A stretch of 29,049 bases of DNA from a virus: the IMG/VR virus record IMGVR_UViG_3300028115_000083, positions 1 through 29,049 of that record; one strand, 5' to 3'. The stretch's first letter is position 1; every line of letters begins with the position of its first letter. Below the pieces are notes generated by a model that saw only the letters and a list, made by a program, of their open reading frames with translations, was not told where the DNA came from and ran no database searches. Below, in pieces: positions 7,707-15,963 of this stretch. Both the position numbers and the translations under genes were made by a program.

Positions 7707-9482
7707 CTATCCCTCACACGCTAAACAAGCGTCTTCATCTATGCTATCAAACATATACTGTCTTAAAGTTTCATCTGAAACTGTCTCAGCCCTTTTCATT
7801 GCTTCACTACGCAAGTAGTATAATGTTTTTACTTTCTTTTTCCAAGCCATCATATGTACTGCGTGTAACTCTTGCTTTGATATATTAGCGGGGAAAAATA
7901 CATTCAAAGATTGACTTTGACAAATTTCTTTCTGTCTATCCGCTGCCATATCAATAACCCATCTCTGATCTATCTCTACGGCTGTCTTAAATACATCTTT
8001 TGTATACTCATCAAGAAAATCTAGATGTTGTACACTTCCTGCCTTTGTAATGATACTCTTCCAAACTTCATCAGTATCTTGATCTATCTCTTGGAGAATG
8101 TGCTCAAGATACTCGTTCTTCATTAAACTCGACCCCGACTTAGTCTTTTGAGTAAACGCATTAGCTCGATAAGGCTCAATACTAGGACTAGTATTACCGC
8201 AAATAATGCTACTACTAGCATTAGGAGCGATTGCCAAAAGATGACAATTACGCCTTCCAGTACCCGCAGCATCAGGAGCCTCGCCTCGAAGAGTAGCGAG
8301 TACAATACTTTCTTTTTCTGCTTCAGTTTTGATGTGTTTAAAGATTGCCATGTTGCGACCTTTCGCGATAGCACTTTCAAACGGTATATTATGTCTCTGT
8401 AAATAGGCATGAAATCCCATGGCTCCTAATCCAATACTACGTTCTCGTTCAGCACTGTATCGTGCTCGTTCTAGTTCACTTGGAGCATTCGCAATAAAGT
8501 GAGATAGTACATTATCTAACATGCGTACTAAATCAGGTATAAACTGCTCATTGTTGCTCCATTCATCATATTCTTCTAAATTTACACTAGAAAGACAACA
8601 TACCGCTGTACGATCCTTGTCTGTAGCAAGTGTAATTTCACTACATAAGTTTGAGTGATGTACTTGTAAGCCAAGAGCTTTCTGACAATCAGGCAAAGCT
8701 GCTTGTACAGTATCACCAAACATTATGTAAGGCTCTCCAGTTTCAACACGATTCTGGATCAATTTAACCCAAAGTGCCTTAGCCGAAACACTCTTTACTA
8801 CGTTTCCTGTGTGCGGGTCTACTAGATCCCAGGAATCATCGAAACCTTCTACAATTGTAGCTTGTTCGATCAATTCCATAAATTTGTCTGAAATAACAAC
8901 CCCATGATGCAGGTTAGTAGACTTACGGTTGATATCTCCACCAGTAGGCTTTCTGATATCTAAAAACTCTTCAATCTCTGGATGGGAGATTTGTAGATAG
9001 CCAGCGTAGCTACCTCGTCTTGTTACTCCTTGAGAGAAGGCGAGCATTTCTGCATCTACTACTTTCAAGAAGGGGATTACTCCAGTACTCTCTGACCCCG
9101 CTGAGGTTTTACTCCCTACAGAACGAATACCGTTCCAGCAACCGCCAATCCCACCACCAACACTCGAAAGAAAAGCATTCTCAGTATAGTGGTTAGTTAA
9201 ACCTGTTCTACTATCATCAACATAATTCAGAAAACAACTAATAGGTAAACCTCTTGTAGTACCTCCGTTACTCAGAATAGGAGTAGAGAACATGAACCAT
9301 AGCTTACTAACATAATCATACAATCTCTGTGCGTGAGCTTCATCATCTGCAAACGCACTAGCCGCTCTTGCAAACGCCTCTTGTGGAGAAGTCTCACCGT
9401 TTACGAGATACCTATCTTCCAATGTTTTAATACTAAACTCAGATAGATATCTATCTCTTCTATAATCAATTACTACGTTCAT
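7707..9482 (-). CDS. nrdA: Ribonucleoside-diphosphate reductase large subunit (class I, R1)
   Basis: 591 aa. The catalytic subunit makes dNDPs for phage DNA synthesis. Active-site residues are visible: C83 (GLPISCFLN), N278-x-C280-x-E282 (SNLCSEITL), C295 of the CxLSSVNL motif, Y555-Y556 (KTLYYLRSEA) for radical transfer, and the C-terminal redox pair C586/C589 (ACLACEG). It is much shorter than E. coli NrdA (761 aa) because it begins almost at the ten-stranded barrel and lacks the N-terminal ATP-cone, so overall dATP feedback inhibition is probably lost. The start ATG overlaps the upstream 5' nuclease gene by 17 bases and uses a GGAG site (GGCGGAGAATAA). Confidence 0.95.
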   Translation of the reverse strand: MNVVIDYRRDRYLSEFSIKTLEDRYLVNGETSPQEAFARAASAFADDEAHAQRLYDYVSKLWFMFSTPILSNGGTTRGLPISCFLNYVDDSRTGLTNHYTENAFLSSVGGGIGGCWNGIRSVGSKTSAGSESTGVIPFLKVVDAEMLAFSQGVTRRGSYAGYLQISHPEIEEFLDIRKPTGGDINRKSTNLHHGVVISDKFMELIEQATIVEGFDDSWDLVDPHTGNVVKSVSAKALWVKLIQNRVETGEPYIMFGDTVQAALPDCQKALGLQVHHSNLCSEITLATDKDRTAVCCLSSVNLEEYDEWSNNEQFIPDLVRMLDNVLSHFIANAPSELERARYSAERERSIGLGAMGFHAYLQRHNIPFESAIAKGRNMAIFKHIKTEAEKESIVLATLRGEAPDAAGTGRRNCHLLAIAPNASSSIICGNTSPSIEPYRANAFTQKTKSGSSLMKNEYLEHILQEIDQDTDEVWKSIITKAGSVQHLDFLDEYTKDVFKTAVEIDQRWVIDMAADRQKEICQSQSLNVFFPANISKQELHAVHMMAWKKKVKTLYYLRSEAMKRAETVSDETLRQYMFDSIDEDACLACEG

Positions 9483-10311
9483 TTATTCTCCGCCCTATAT
9501 CTGCCAAATTATCAGCTCCAATTGCATCATCGCAATAAGTTATTAAATCCATTAACTCGTAATTTATTAGTAACTGCTCTGCATTCTCATTCAGTGCTTG
9601 TATATACTTATACTTACTAACAAGTGGTAGTACATTGTAGATATCCATTGCATCGCCATATTCTTTTATAAGCTGTTCAGCTCTCTTAGGCCCAATTCCT
9701 GGTATACCTGCAACATTATCACCCTTATCCCCAGTTAAACACTTCATTGAGATGTATTCTTCTGGACTTACGTTGTAATGTTCTTCCCAATTATCTAAAC
9801 GTACTTCTTTTCGAGTAACATAGGAGAATCTTGATACAGTTTCTTGTATAAGTAGATCCCAGTCTCGGTCACTTGATATAAGCCAGATATAATCTAATCC
9901 GTACTTATCTTTTTCTTTTACTAGATGAGCAGCTATATCATCAGCTTCTACACCTTTATAGCGAAGGATGGGATAATCCTCTGCTAGTACAGTTAAAGAC
10001 TCTTCGAACTCTTCAAAGAACTCTTCAAATGCTATCTTCTCTTCTTCTGTTTGAGTAGCAAACTTATCTTTTCGATTCTGTTTATAATCGGGTGAGATAT
10101 TCTTTCTATATACAGAGGAGCCCCAGTCTGCTGTAATTATAACATTCTTACATTTGTATGACTCGGCTAAGCTCTGAACAGTTTTTTGAAAATCATATCT
10201 AAAGTCTGTCCTACCTTGGTGCTTCCATCGAAACGCTAAGTTAAGCGAATCTACTACTAGTGTTGCCTCTTTTCTATCTTTTACAATTTTATCTGTAAAA
10301 TTAAATGCCAT
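9466..10311 (-). CDS. FEN-type 5'-3' exonuclease / flap endonuclease (T5 D15-like)
   Basis: 281 aa, the size of phage 5' nucleases. It removes RNA primers and flaps; the PolA of this phage lacks that domain, so the activity is supplied separately. Metal-binding residues are clear: D21 (LVVDSLNLAF), D62 (TADWG), E122, D124 and D125 (GVEADDIAAH), D148 and D150 (SSDRDWDLL), D195 and D198 (TGDKGDNVAG). The helix-hairpin-helix follows (IPGIGPKRAEQL). The region YRKNISPDYKQNRK matches the helical arch/basic clamp. The ATG overlaps the end of the nuclease gene upstream by 11 bases, and the 3' end overlaps nrdA. Confidence 0.93.
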   Translation of the reverse strand: MAFNFTDKIVKDRKEATLVVDSLNLAFRWKHQGRTDFRYDFQKTVQSLAESYKCKNVIITADWGSSVYRKNISPDYKQNRKDKFATQTEEEKIAFEEFFEEFEESLTVLAEDYPILRYKGVEADDIAAHLVKEKDKYGLDYIWLISSDRDWDLLIQETVSRFSYVTRKEVRLDNWEEHYNVSPEEYISMKCLTGDKGDNVAGIPGIGPKRAEQLIKEYGDAMDIYNVLPLVSKYKYIQALNENAEQLLINYELMDLITYCDDAIGADNLADIGRRINERSN

Positions 10312-10744
10312 TGATAAACTCTACTTTTTCATGCTCTAACCATTCGGTAGCTAATGAAATATAACAATCTAGCCAGCTAATATACATATAGTTTACTACT
10401 TCTGGCTTTATTGCACTTACTACAAATGGTTTTGACCGGTTATATTTAAAAAACAATAAAGGCTCCTGGTTACCGCCTTCAGCTTGTATTACTACTTTCT
10501 TCCACCAACGAATTAAGTTATTCGTTTTCTGAGCTGTAAACATAGAGTCGTTTAAAGGAGAATCAGCATAGTTTTTAACTTCAATACAAAACCGATTCTT
10601 TTCATGAGGGACATATAAATCCCCTTTTAAGTATTCGAGAGCGCCAGAAGCTGGCACTCTCTCAAACTTATATCCTGTAACTTCTCTAAGCATATCTCTA
10701 ATCAGATACTCGCCCCGTGCCCCTTTCGCTCTCGAATCTACCAT
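10301..10744 (-). CDS. PD-(D/E)XK nuclease, Holliday-junction-resolvase-like
   Basis: 147 aa. The pattern E12 (GARGEYLIRDML), D42 (LKGDLYV), E55-V-K57 (FCIEVKNYA) is the PD-(D/E)XK core, arranged as in Hjc-type resolvases (KGxxxE near the N-terminus, VPxSGA, GDL, ExK). It likely cuts branched recombination intermediates before packaging. It stands between SbcC and the 5' nuclease, in a recombination/repair block. Its start lies inside a short upstream ORF (10698-10868), with GAAGAAGAG as a weak ribosome site. Another structure-specific nuclease of the same fold cannot be excluded. Confidence 0.8.
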   Translation of the reverse strand: MVDSRAKGARGEYLIRDMLREVTGYKFERVPASGALEYLKGDLYVPHEKNRFCIEVKNYADSPLNDSMFTAQKTNNLIRWWKKVVIQAEGGNQEPLLFFKYNRSKPFVVSAIKPEVVNYMYISWLDCYISLATEWLEHEKVEFINGI

Positions 10745-10868
10745 TCTCTTCTTCTGTTTCGGATTTCTCCGGCTTGGCTGTAAGCTCTTTAGTTAATAGA
10801 AATGTCCTTCTTTGTGATGATGCTCGTTGTGCAACCTTTGCTATATGTCTCATACGAGTACTTTTCAT
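10698..10868 (-). CDS. Small basic-acidic ORF between SbcC and the resolvase-like nuclease
   Basis: 56 aa. The ATG overlaps the SbcC stop (TAATG), a classic coupling arrangement, and the ORF fills the otherwise empty 120-base gap before the nuclease start. The 3' end overlaps the nuclease gene by 47 bases out of frame. The N-terminal half is strongly basic (MKSTRMRHIAKVAQRASSQR) and the next part acidic (KPEKSETEEENG). No domain recognised. It could be a small DNA-binding protein or simply a coupling peptide. Confidence 0.5.
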   Translation of the reverse strand: MKSTRMRHIAKVAQRASSQRRTFLLTKELTAKPEKSETEEENGRFESERGTGRVSD

Positions 10869-12667
10869 TACTTCTCCAGTTTACTAACGTTTCCTGCCTT
10901 AACCACTTCCACTTTCTCTAACAGAGGATGTGTCCAGCCATGACTGACAACATAAGTATTAAGACCTTCTTCGCCGAGTAGAACTTCTACTAGCTTCTCT
11001 CTGCCTGTATCGTCTAATACATTAATTACTTCATCTAAAAATAAGATATTGATTTGAGACTTTGAAATACTACTCATTAGCTTACGAATCGCAATCAATG
11101 TAGCAGTATTTACTCTTGCTAACTCACCGCTTGAAAGTGCTAGAATATCTACTAGACTTCCGTTGTCAGTGATTTGTACATTTAGTTTGTCATTTGATAC
11201 TACAAACTCAAGTGTAAAACGACCGTCTGAAAGCTCCGCAAGATAAGTATTAGTAAGCTCTTCTAGTTCTTTTACTAGATTTTCAATCTTATATGCAAGC
11301 AATCCATTAGTACTAAAAGACTTCTTCAATACTTCTAAGTTAGAAGCTATCTCTTGCTCGGCTTTGAATAATTTTGTACATTCAGCTAAGTCGGATAAAA
11401 AGTCATCTGTTTGCTCTTGGATTACTTGAATACGAGTATTCCTTTTAGTCCTGCGATCATTCTCTTTCGCAATAGCATTAATACTATCTCTAGACTCTTT
11501 CAGAACTGTCTCTAATTCCTCAATCTTTTCTTCAATATCTGACTTGTTCAAAGGTATAGAAGGTAAATCTGATTCTATACTTCTGTACAAATCTTCCCAT
11601 TCTTTCTGGGTTTTTGTCTTTTTCTGAAATTGTTTATTATTTTCTATAATTTCAGTAATCTGTTGCTGGATACTAGCGGATCTTGCCTTTGCATCATCTA
11701 TTCTTGATTGCTCAGTACTCACTAGCTGACTCATGTGAGTAGGGTCTATCGACTGTTCGCAAGTGTGACAATGAGTACCTAATGTTGTCATCTTCTCGAT
11801 AGCTTTCTTAGACCCCGCTGCGATTTGTTTAAGACCGCCTAACTCTCCCTGTAAATGATCGTAAGATAAAATTTCACTAGCTTTAATACCTTGTACTGAG
11901 GCTAAGTCTATCTCGTTCAGCATGTTTTTATACTGATTATTCATAGAAATTTTTCTATTCGTATCAGAGATATTTTGAAGTTCTATTGATAGAGAACGTA
12001 ACTCTTTCTCGTCTTCTTCCGTGTAAACTTCAATATCTTGCATAGGAAGTAGGGTAGTATCACTCAATTTGTTATCTTGTAACCATTTTTCGATAGTTGC
12101 TATAGTCGCTTCAATCTTAGTTAAGTTATTACCATAACCTTTTGCAGCTTCTTTGAATACTTCAAACAGTTTAACATAGTTCTCTAGGTGCAACAAATCT
12201 ATTAGAAACTTTTTTCTATTTGTGTCTGTCGCTGTAAGAAACTGTAAACTAGTACTTGTATTCTGGTACACTAGCTGAGTGAATGTTTTAAAATCAATAC
12301 CAATTATATCTTGCAGAGTCTTATAAGTATTTGTAGCCGTGTGGCTACTGATGTCCTCTCCATTATGTAATAATTGAATCTTGATATTTGTTTTACGGTT
12401 GATTATAACTTCATAACTTTCCGCATCTTTCTTAAAGTAGAGGTGAATACTATAACCGTTATTCACATATCTATTGGGTATATCTACTTTCTTGATGCCT
12501 TTTGAGTTTTTATTATACAATGCTTCTTCGATAATTAACGGTATGGATGATTTACCCATACCGTTAGTACCAATTATCTGAGTTACTGTATTATCCGATA
12601 AATCTAACTCGTTATCCGCACCGTAGCTGAAGCAGTTACTCCATTTCAACTTTTGAAGCGTAATCAT
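10868..12667 (-). CDS. SbcC/Rad50-like recombination ATPase (T4 gp46 type)
   Basis: 599 aa SMC-family ATPase partner of the SbcD-like nuclease. Walker A is at residues 33-41 (GTNGMGKSS). Long coiled coils surround a zinc hook C300-H-T-C303. The ABC signature LSSGELARV is near 511-519 and Walker B ILFLDEV near 541-547, with a switch His in VVSHGWTH. The complex resects or processes DNA ends to start recombination-dependent replication. The ATG overlaps the end of SbcD by 32 bases with an AGGAAC site, so 1:1 expression by coupling is likely. At 599 aa it is close to gp46 and T5 D13, far shorter than bacterial SbcC. Confidence 0.93.
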   Translation of the reverse strand: MITLQKLKWSNCFSYGADNELDLSDNTVTQIIGTNGMGKSSIPLIIEEALYNKNSKGIKKVDIPNRYVNNGYSIHLYFKKDAESYEVIINRKTNIKIQLLHNGEDISSHTATNTYKTLQDIIGIDFKTFTQLVYQNTSTSLQFLTATDTNRKKFLIDLLHLENYVKLFEVFKEAAKGYGNNLTKIEATIATIEKWLQDNKLSDTTLLPMQDIEVYTEEDEKELRSLSIELQNISDTNRKISMNNQYKNMLNEIDLASVQGIKASEILSYDHLQGELGGLKQIAAGSKKAIEKMTTLGTHCHTCEQSIDPTHMSQLVSTEQSRIDDAKARSASIQQQITEIIENNKQFQKKTKTQKEWEDLYRSIESDLPSIPLNKSDIEEKIEELETVLKESRDSINAIAKENDRRTKRNTRIQVIQEQTDDFLSDLAECTKLFKAEQEIASNLEVLKKSFSTNGLLAYKIENLVKELEELTNTYLAELSDGRFTLEFVVSNDKLNVQITDNGSLVDILALSSGELARVNTATLIAIRKLMSSISKSQINILFLDEVINVLDDTGREKLVEVLLGEEGLNTYVVSHGWTHPLLEKVEVVKAGNVSKLEK

Positions 12668-13595
12668 TAAAAGTTCCTATAATATCAGGTATTCGATCTT
12701 CGTTAATTTCTAGAATATAGTTTAAGTACTCTACTAACTCTTCTTCGATGGTCATATCCTTCTCGATAAAGAGGGCAGCTTCAGAAGAACGTTTTACTAC
12801 TTTTTTATCTAGTAGTTCTGTGTTCTTAATGCCTGCTAGTTCTTGGATGTCACCTTCTATCTCGTAAATAGTATGGTGATAATCGGTAGCTACCATCTCT
12901 TTTGGATCACTAACTGTTTTACGAATTAGTTGCGGTAAGCTAAACCTTTCCCAGAACCATGACCAATTGTTTTCATTAATTAGTAGATATCCTGTCTCAA
13001 CTACGTTTCTATGAAAAGAAGTTGTCATGGGCGAACCAGGATATACTATGTTACGCTGCGTGTTGCTATGTGCGTGTAGATCACCAGCAAACACAACAGG
13101 GAAACTTTCAAATCTACTTAAATCTATTTCTGGTTTAACATGAGGTGGAATCTCACCACGAACATGCGTAAACAAAGGTTTTGATGTATCAAACTGCTCT
13201 ATACTGCCTGGCCTATGCAGGTCAGCGTATGGTAGTATTCCATAACCTAAATCTTCATCAATATACGATATATCTACTATGTTTACTAGAGGATTAATAT
13301 CCCTTGAGACTTGTTTTAACTGTGTAAAGAAAGTCTTGTTCTTCTTAGTAGCTTCGTGATTTCCGTCGTAGATTATGGTTGGAATCTTTACCTTTCTAAT
13401 AAAAGAAAAGTAAAGCTCCAACTCTTCCATATTTGGCAGACGGTCAAATAAATCTCCTCCAATAATGTGCATATTGCACTCTAGTTCGAGGTCATAAATC
13501 TGTTGAAAAAACAGTTTATACCGATTTAGCGCCCACTCTCGTGGTACATTCTTTTGACCAAGCTTGATATGCCAGTCTGCCGTGTATAAAATCAT
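12636..13595 (-). CDS. SbcD/Mre11-like nuclease (T4 gp47 type)
   Basis: 319 aa metallophosphoesterase. Motifs in order: D7-x-H9 (TADWHI), GGDLFD with D48, GNHE (78-81), H144 (LFTHVRG), and GDLHAH with H174 and H176. GSPMTTSF follows. These build the two-metal nuclease site. It acts with the SbcC-like ATPase on DNA ends and hairpins. The start ATG overlaps the SSB stop as ATGA, so it is coupled to SSB translation. The C-terminal ~80 residues probably bind the SbcC coiled-coil base. Confidence 0.93.
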   Translation of the reverse strand: MILYTADWHIKLGQKNVPREWALNRYKLFFQQIYDLELECNMHIIGGDLFDRLPNMEELELYFSFIRKVKIPTIIYDGNHEATKKNKTFFTQLKQVSRDINPLVNIVDISYIDEDLGYGILPYADLHRPGSIEQFDTSKPLFTHVRGEIPPHVKPEIDLSRFESFPVVFAGDLHAHSNTQRNIVYPGSPMTTSFHRNVVETGYLLINENNWSWFWERFSLPQLIRKTVSDPKEMVATDYHHTIYEIEGDIQELAGIKNTELLDKKVVKRSSEAALFIEKDMTIEEELVEYLNYILEINEDRIPDIIGTFNDYASKVEME

Positions 13596-14218
13596 CCTAC
13601 ATTAAACTCATCTTCTAAAGTTTCGTCAATCTCATCAGCACCGTTTTGACGGAATTCATCAAGCAAGGCTTTTTGAGCATCTGGTGTTGGGCGAGGCATA
13701 ACCTCATCCATAGATTTCAACGCATTAAATAATACCATCTCATCGTCATCCAAAGCACGAGTCTTACACTTCAATACTTGAAGCTGGTACTCAACATTGT
13801 ATGCTAGTGGACCGGTTTTTACTCGCTTGAACTTAACTTCCCAGCCAGTTACAGGGTCTGTTGGATCGCCCAAGTCTTCTGCTGCTGTCATGATTTGCTC
13901 AAAGAGCTTCTTCTTTAGATTTACTACTTTGACTTCGCCATTGTCAATGCACTGCATTGCGTAGCTCCAGCCACACTTCAGGTCGGGATTGTACTCTCGA
14001 ACCCAATCTTTTTCTTTGTTGTTGAAACGTTCTTCGTTTCGGTCGAAGGACAGACACTCAAAGGGAATGTTCTTGCCGTTCTTACCTTCAATCCAATATA
14101 CATAACGAGCTAGGATATCACCTACTAAACGAAGACTATTGTCTCCATCTCGATATGTGTAAGAGTTGATTGAGGATTTCTGTGCAGCGCCTTTTGATTT
14201 TCCGAATGTTAAAGCCAT
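13592..14218 (-). CDS. Single-stranded DNA-binding protein (gp32-like)
   Basis: 208 aa. The N-terminal segment (MALTFGKSKGAAQ) is basic and Ser/Lys-rich, the middle has aromatic and Cys residues of an OB-type core (ARYVYWIEGKNG, FECLSFDR, LKCGWSYAMQC), and the tail is acidic (EFRQNGADEIDETLEDEF), the usual docking tail for replication partners. Its place directly before SbcD/SbcC matches phages where SSB leads the recombination genes. The ATG has a GGAG site (ACGGAGAAACATTAA). No zinc-knuckle of the T4 gp32 kind is evident, so assignment rests on length, tail and context. Confidence 0.75.
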   Translation of the reverse strand: MALTFGKSKGAAQKSSINSYTYRDGDNSLRLVGDILARYVYWIEGKNGKNIPFECLSFDRNEERFNNKEKDWVREYNPDLKCGWSYAMQCIDNGEVKVVNLKKKLFEQIMTAAEDLGDPTDPVTGWEVKFKRVKTGPLAYNVEYQLQVLKCKTRALDDDEMVLFNALKSMDEVMPRPTPDAQKALLDEFRQNGADEIDETLEDEFNVG

Positions 14219-14617
14219 TTAATGTTTCTCCGTTGGGACTTCTTCAAATAGAAAATGTAGTGTTTCATCTTCTATTCTCAATAGCCTATTATTAATAAAT
14301 AATGACCTGTCTATAGGGTTATGAAACAGGTCTAAAGTAATTTCTCCACTTGCATAATATTCCGCTAAAGGTCTCAGAGAGGCTAGAGCAAGATATTGTG
14401 CAGCTTCGATATTGGTATATTTGTATAAGTTGTATAAAAGTACATCTGGATGCAATATGTAAGATTTACCACTATAGTCTTTCAGATAAAACTTGTACAG
14501 TTTATCGTACTTGTTGCGAGGAACTAATCCGTTAGTCAACATTTTGAATATCAGGACGACGTCGTTTACACTTCCATTTGCATCTTTAAATACCTTCTTC
14601 CAGTTATACAAGAGCAT
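14219..14617 (-). CDS. Unknown 132-aa protein preceding SSB; start codon uncertain
   Basis: Begins MLLYNWKKVFKDANGSVNDV and is rich in Tyr, Leu and Lys, with helices such as VLLYNLYKYTNIEAAQYLAL. No known motif. It ends with TAA that abuts the SSB ATG. The proposed ATG (14615-14617) directly follows the -10 box of a promoter (14618-14623). A transcript from that promoter would therefore begin inside the gene, near the TTG of codon 3. Either the gene is read from the upstream helicase transcript, or it begins at that TTG without a leader, or at Met26 (14540-14542). The position between UvsW-like helicase and SSB suggests replication or recombination. A gp59-like helicase loader is one idea without sequence proof. 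Confidence 0.7.
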   Translation of the reverse strand: MLLYNWKKVFKDANGSVNDVVLIFKMLTNGLVPRNKYDKLYKFYLKDYSGKSYILHPDVLLYNLYKYTNIEAAQYLALASLRPLAEYYASGEITLDLFHNPIDRSLFINNRLLRIEDETLHFLFEEVPTEKH

Positions 14618-14646
14618 ATTATATCAAACTTTCCCTTATTTGTCAA
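14618..14646 (-). promoter_or_regulatory. Sigma70 promoter before the SSB/SbcDC block
   Basis: On the minus strand TTGACA (14646-14641), 17-base spacer, TATAAT (14623-14618), preceded by the A-rich element GAAAAAAAGTTC. Both boxes are full consensus. The -10 box abuts the ATG at 14617. The most useful products are probably SSB and the genes below it. Confidence 0.85.
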
Positions 14647-14679
14647 GAACTTTTTTTCTTAGGTTCCCGATCTTAGCAT

Positions 14680-15963
14680 TTATAGCTGTTTTATTTCGTA
14701 GCCTTGCTTTATATAGTATCCCATTCGATTTGATGCTTGTCGTTGGGCCGTTTTTCCTACTAGATGTATGTCTAATATTACTGGAGAAGTTTTTCCCTCT
14801 TGCTTCCGTATGACACGACCAATAAGCTGAGTAAGCAATGGTTCATTGTTAACTGGAGTAGCAAGGATGAGACAGCTTAGACTACTAACGGAAATACCTT
14901 CGCTAAAAATAGCTTGAGTGCCGTATAAAACAGTTTTATTCCCGTACAGTATTTCGTCTACTAACTTCTCCCTGTCCTCATGCGATACCTCACCCGTAAC
15001 ACATACGGATGTTTCACCTGTCAGTTCGGCGCAGCTCTTTAAAAAAGCGACTCGATCTGACACCACGAGTACCTTATGCCCTTTTGCAGCGTAGCCTGCT
15101 GCGAGCATAGCTATTGTGTGTCTATAATCACTATTATTGGACAGATCATTAATTCGATTAGCCCAAGGTATGTTAGCTCCGTCCATAAATCTTATTTCAG
15201 ATTTATAAACGTGTATCTTAGGTACCATATAGTTTTCTTTTGGTGGTTGATACAGCTTAGGTCCAAAGTAGTCTCTAAACACCACATGCTTACCGTCTTT
15301 TCTTTCTATAGTGCCTGATAAGCCTATCTTATTCTTGCAGTAATTTGTATCTAAAAGTCTAGAAAAGGTGGGACTACTAACATGGTGCATCTCATCAAGT
15401 ATAATAGTCCCAAACTCTCGTTTTATCTTGTCTATATTTCGGTACAAACTCTGTGTATTCCCAATGACGATAGGAGCATCAATTTCAAATCTACCACTGC
15501 CTATGATGCCAGCCGTAATTCCAAATACTTTTTCTACCTCTCTCGCCCACTGGTTTCTTAGAGGGACGGTGTGGACAATTACAAGAGTCTTTTGACCCAG
15601 CTTAGCTGCGATAGCTAAACCTGTAAAAGTCTTTCCCCAACTGACCCATGCGTTGATTATAGCACTGCCTTCGATATCGTCATAAACAATTTGTTGACTT
15701 TCCCGCAAAGGGAACTTAAACTCAGGAAAGTCAACAGGCAACTCTAAACGTTTATCGACTATTTCGTAGTCATCTGGGATTAAATCCATCCTTCCCACAG
15801 GTATAGTAACAAGATTCTCTCGAATACGTGACATATTCTTGATTACTTGAGGAGCTTCGTGTTCGTTGAACCCAGGAATAGTATAGGTAAGTTCTTTATT
15901 TATAACTTCCCTATACTCTTTCGTGCACTCAAGGTATATCCTGTTACTAATAACTGCTTTCAT
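14680..15963 (-). CDS. UvsW-like superfamily 2 helicase
   Basis: 427 aa. After an N-terminal ~80-residue accessory domain come motif Q-like PLRESQQIVYDD, motif I AWVSWGKT (105-112), motif Ia VHTVPLRNQW, motif II DEMHH (190-194), motif III GLSGTIER, and motifs IV-VI ending in LLTQLIGRVIRKQEGK. It is the layout of T4 UvsW and T5 D10-type branch-migration helicases, which unwind R-loops and move replication forks. Motif I is unusual: W replaces the small residue usually before GKT. The ATG overlaps the phoH stop (ATGA). Its neighbours PhoH, SSB and SbcCD fit a recombination role. Confidence 0.9.
   Translation of the reverse strand: MKAVISNRIYLECTKEYREVINKELTYTIPGFNEHEAPQVIKNMSRIRENLVTIPVGRMDLIPDDYEIVDKRLELPVDFPEFKFPLRESQQIVYDDIEGSAIINAWVSWGKTFTGLAIAAKLGQKTLVIVHTVPLRNQWAREVEKVFGITAGIIGSGRFEIDAPIVIGNTQSLYRNIDKIKREFGTIILDEMHHVSSPTFSRLLDTNYCKNKIGLSGTIERKDGKHVVFRDYFGPKLYQPPKENYMVPKIHVYKSEIRFMDGANIPWANRINDLSNNSDYRHTIAMLAAGYAAKGHKVLVVSDRVAFLKSCAELTGETSVCVTGEVSHEDREKLVDEILYGNKTVLYGTQAIFSEGISVSSLSCLILATPVNNEPLLTQLIGRVIRKQEGKTSPVILDIHLVGKTAQRQASNRMGYYIKQGYEIKQL

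Noticed and set aside
8123-8410. Second open frame on the same strand inside nrdA, and the opposite-strand frame at 8148-8402
   Set aside because: Both lie in a highly conserved part of nrdA, have no ribosome site and give no recognisable protein.
14493-14813. Rightward hydrophobic frame of 106 aa across the helicase/132-aa gene gap
   Set aside because: It is antisense to two genes and a promoter, and its hydrophobic look comes from reversed Lys/Glu codons.
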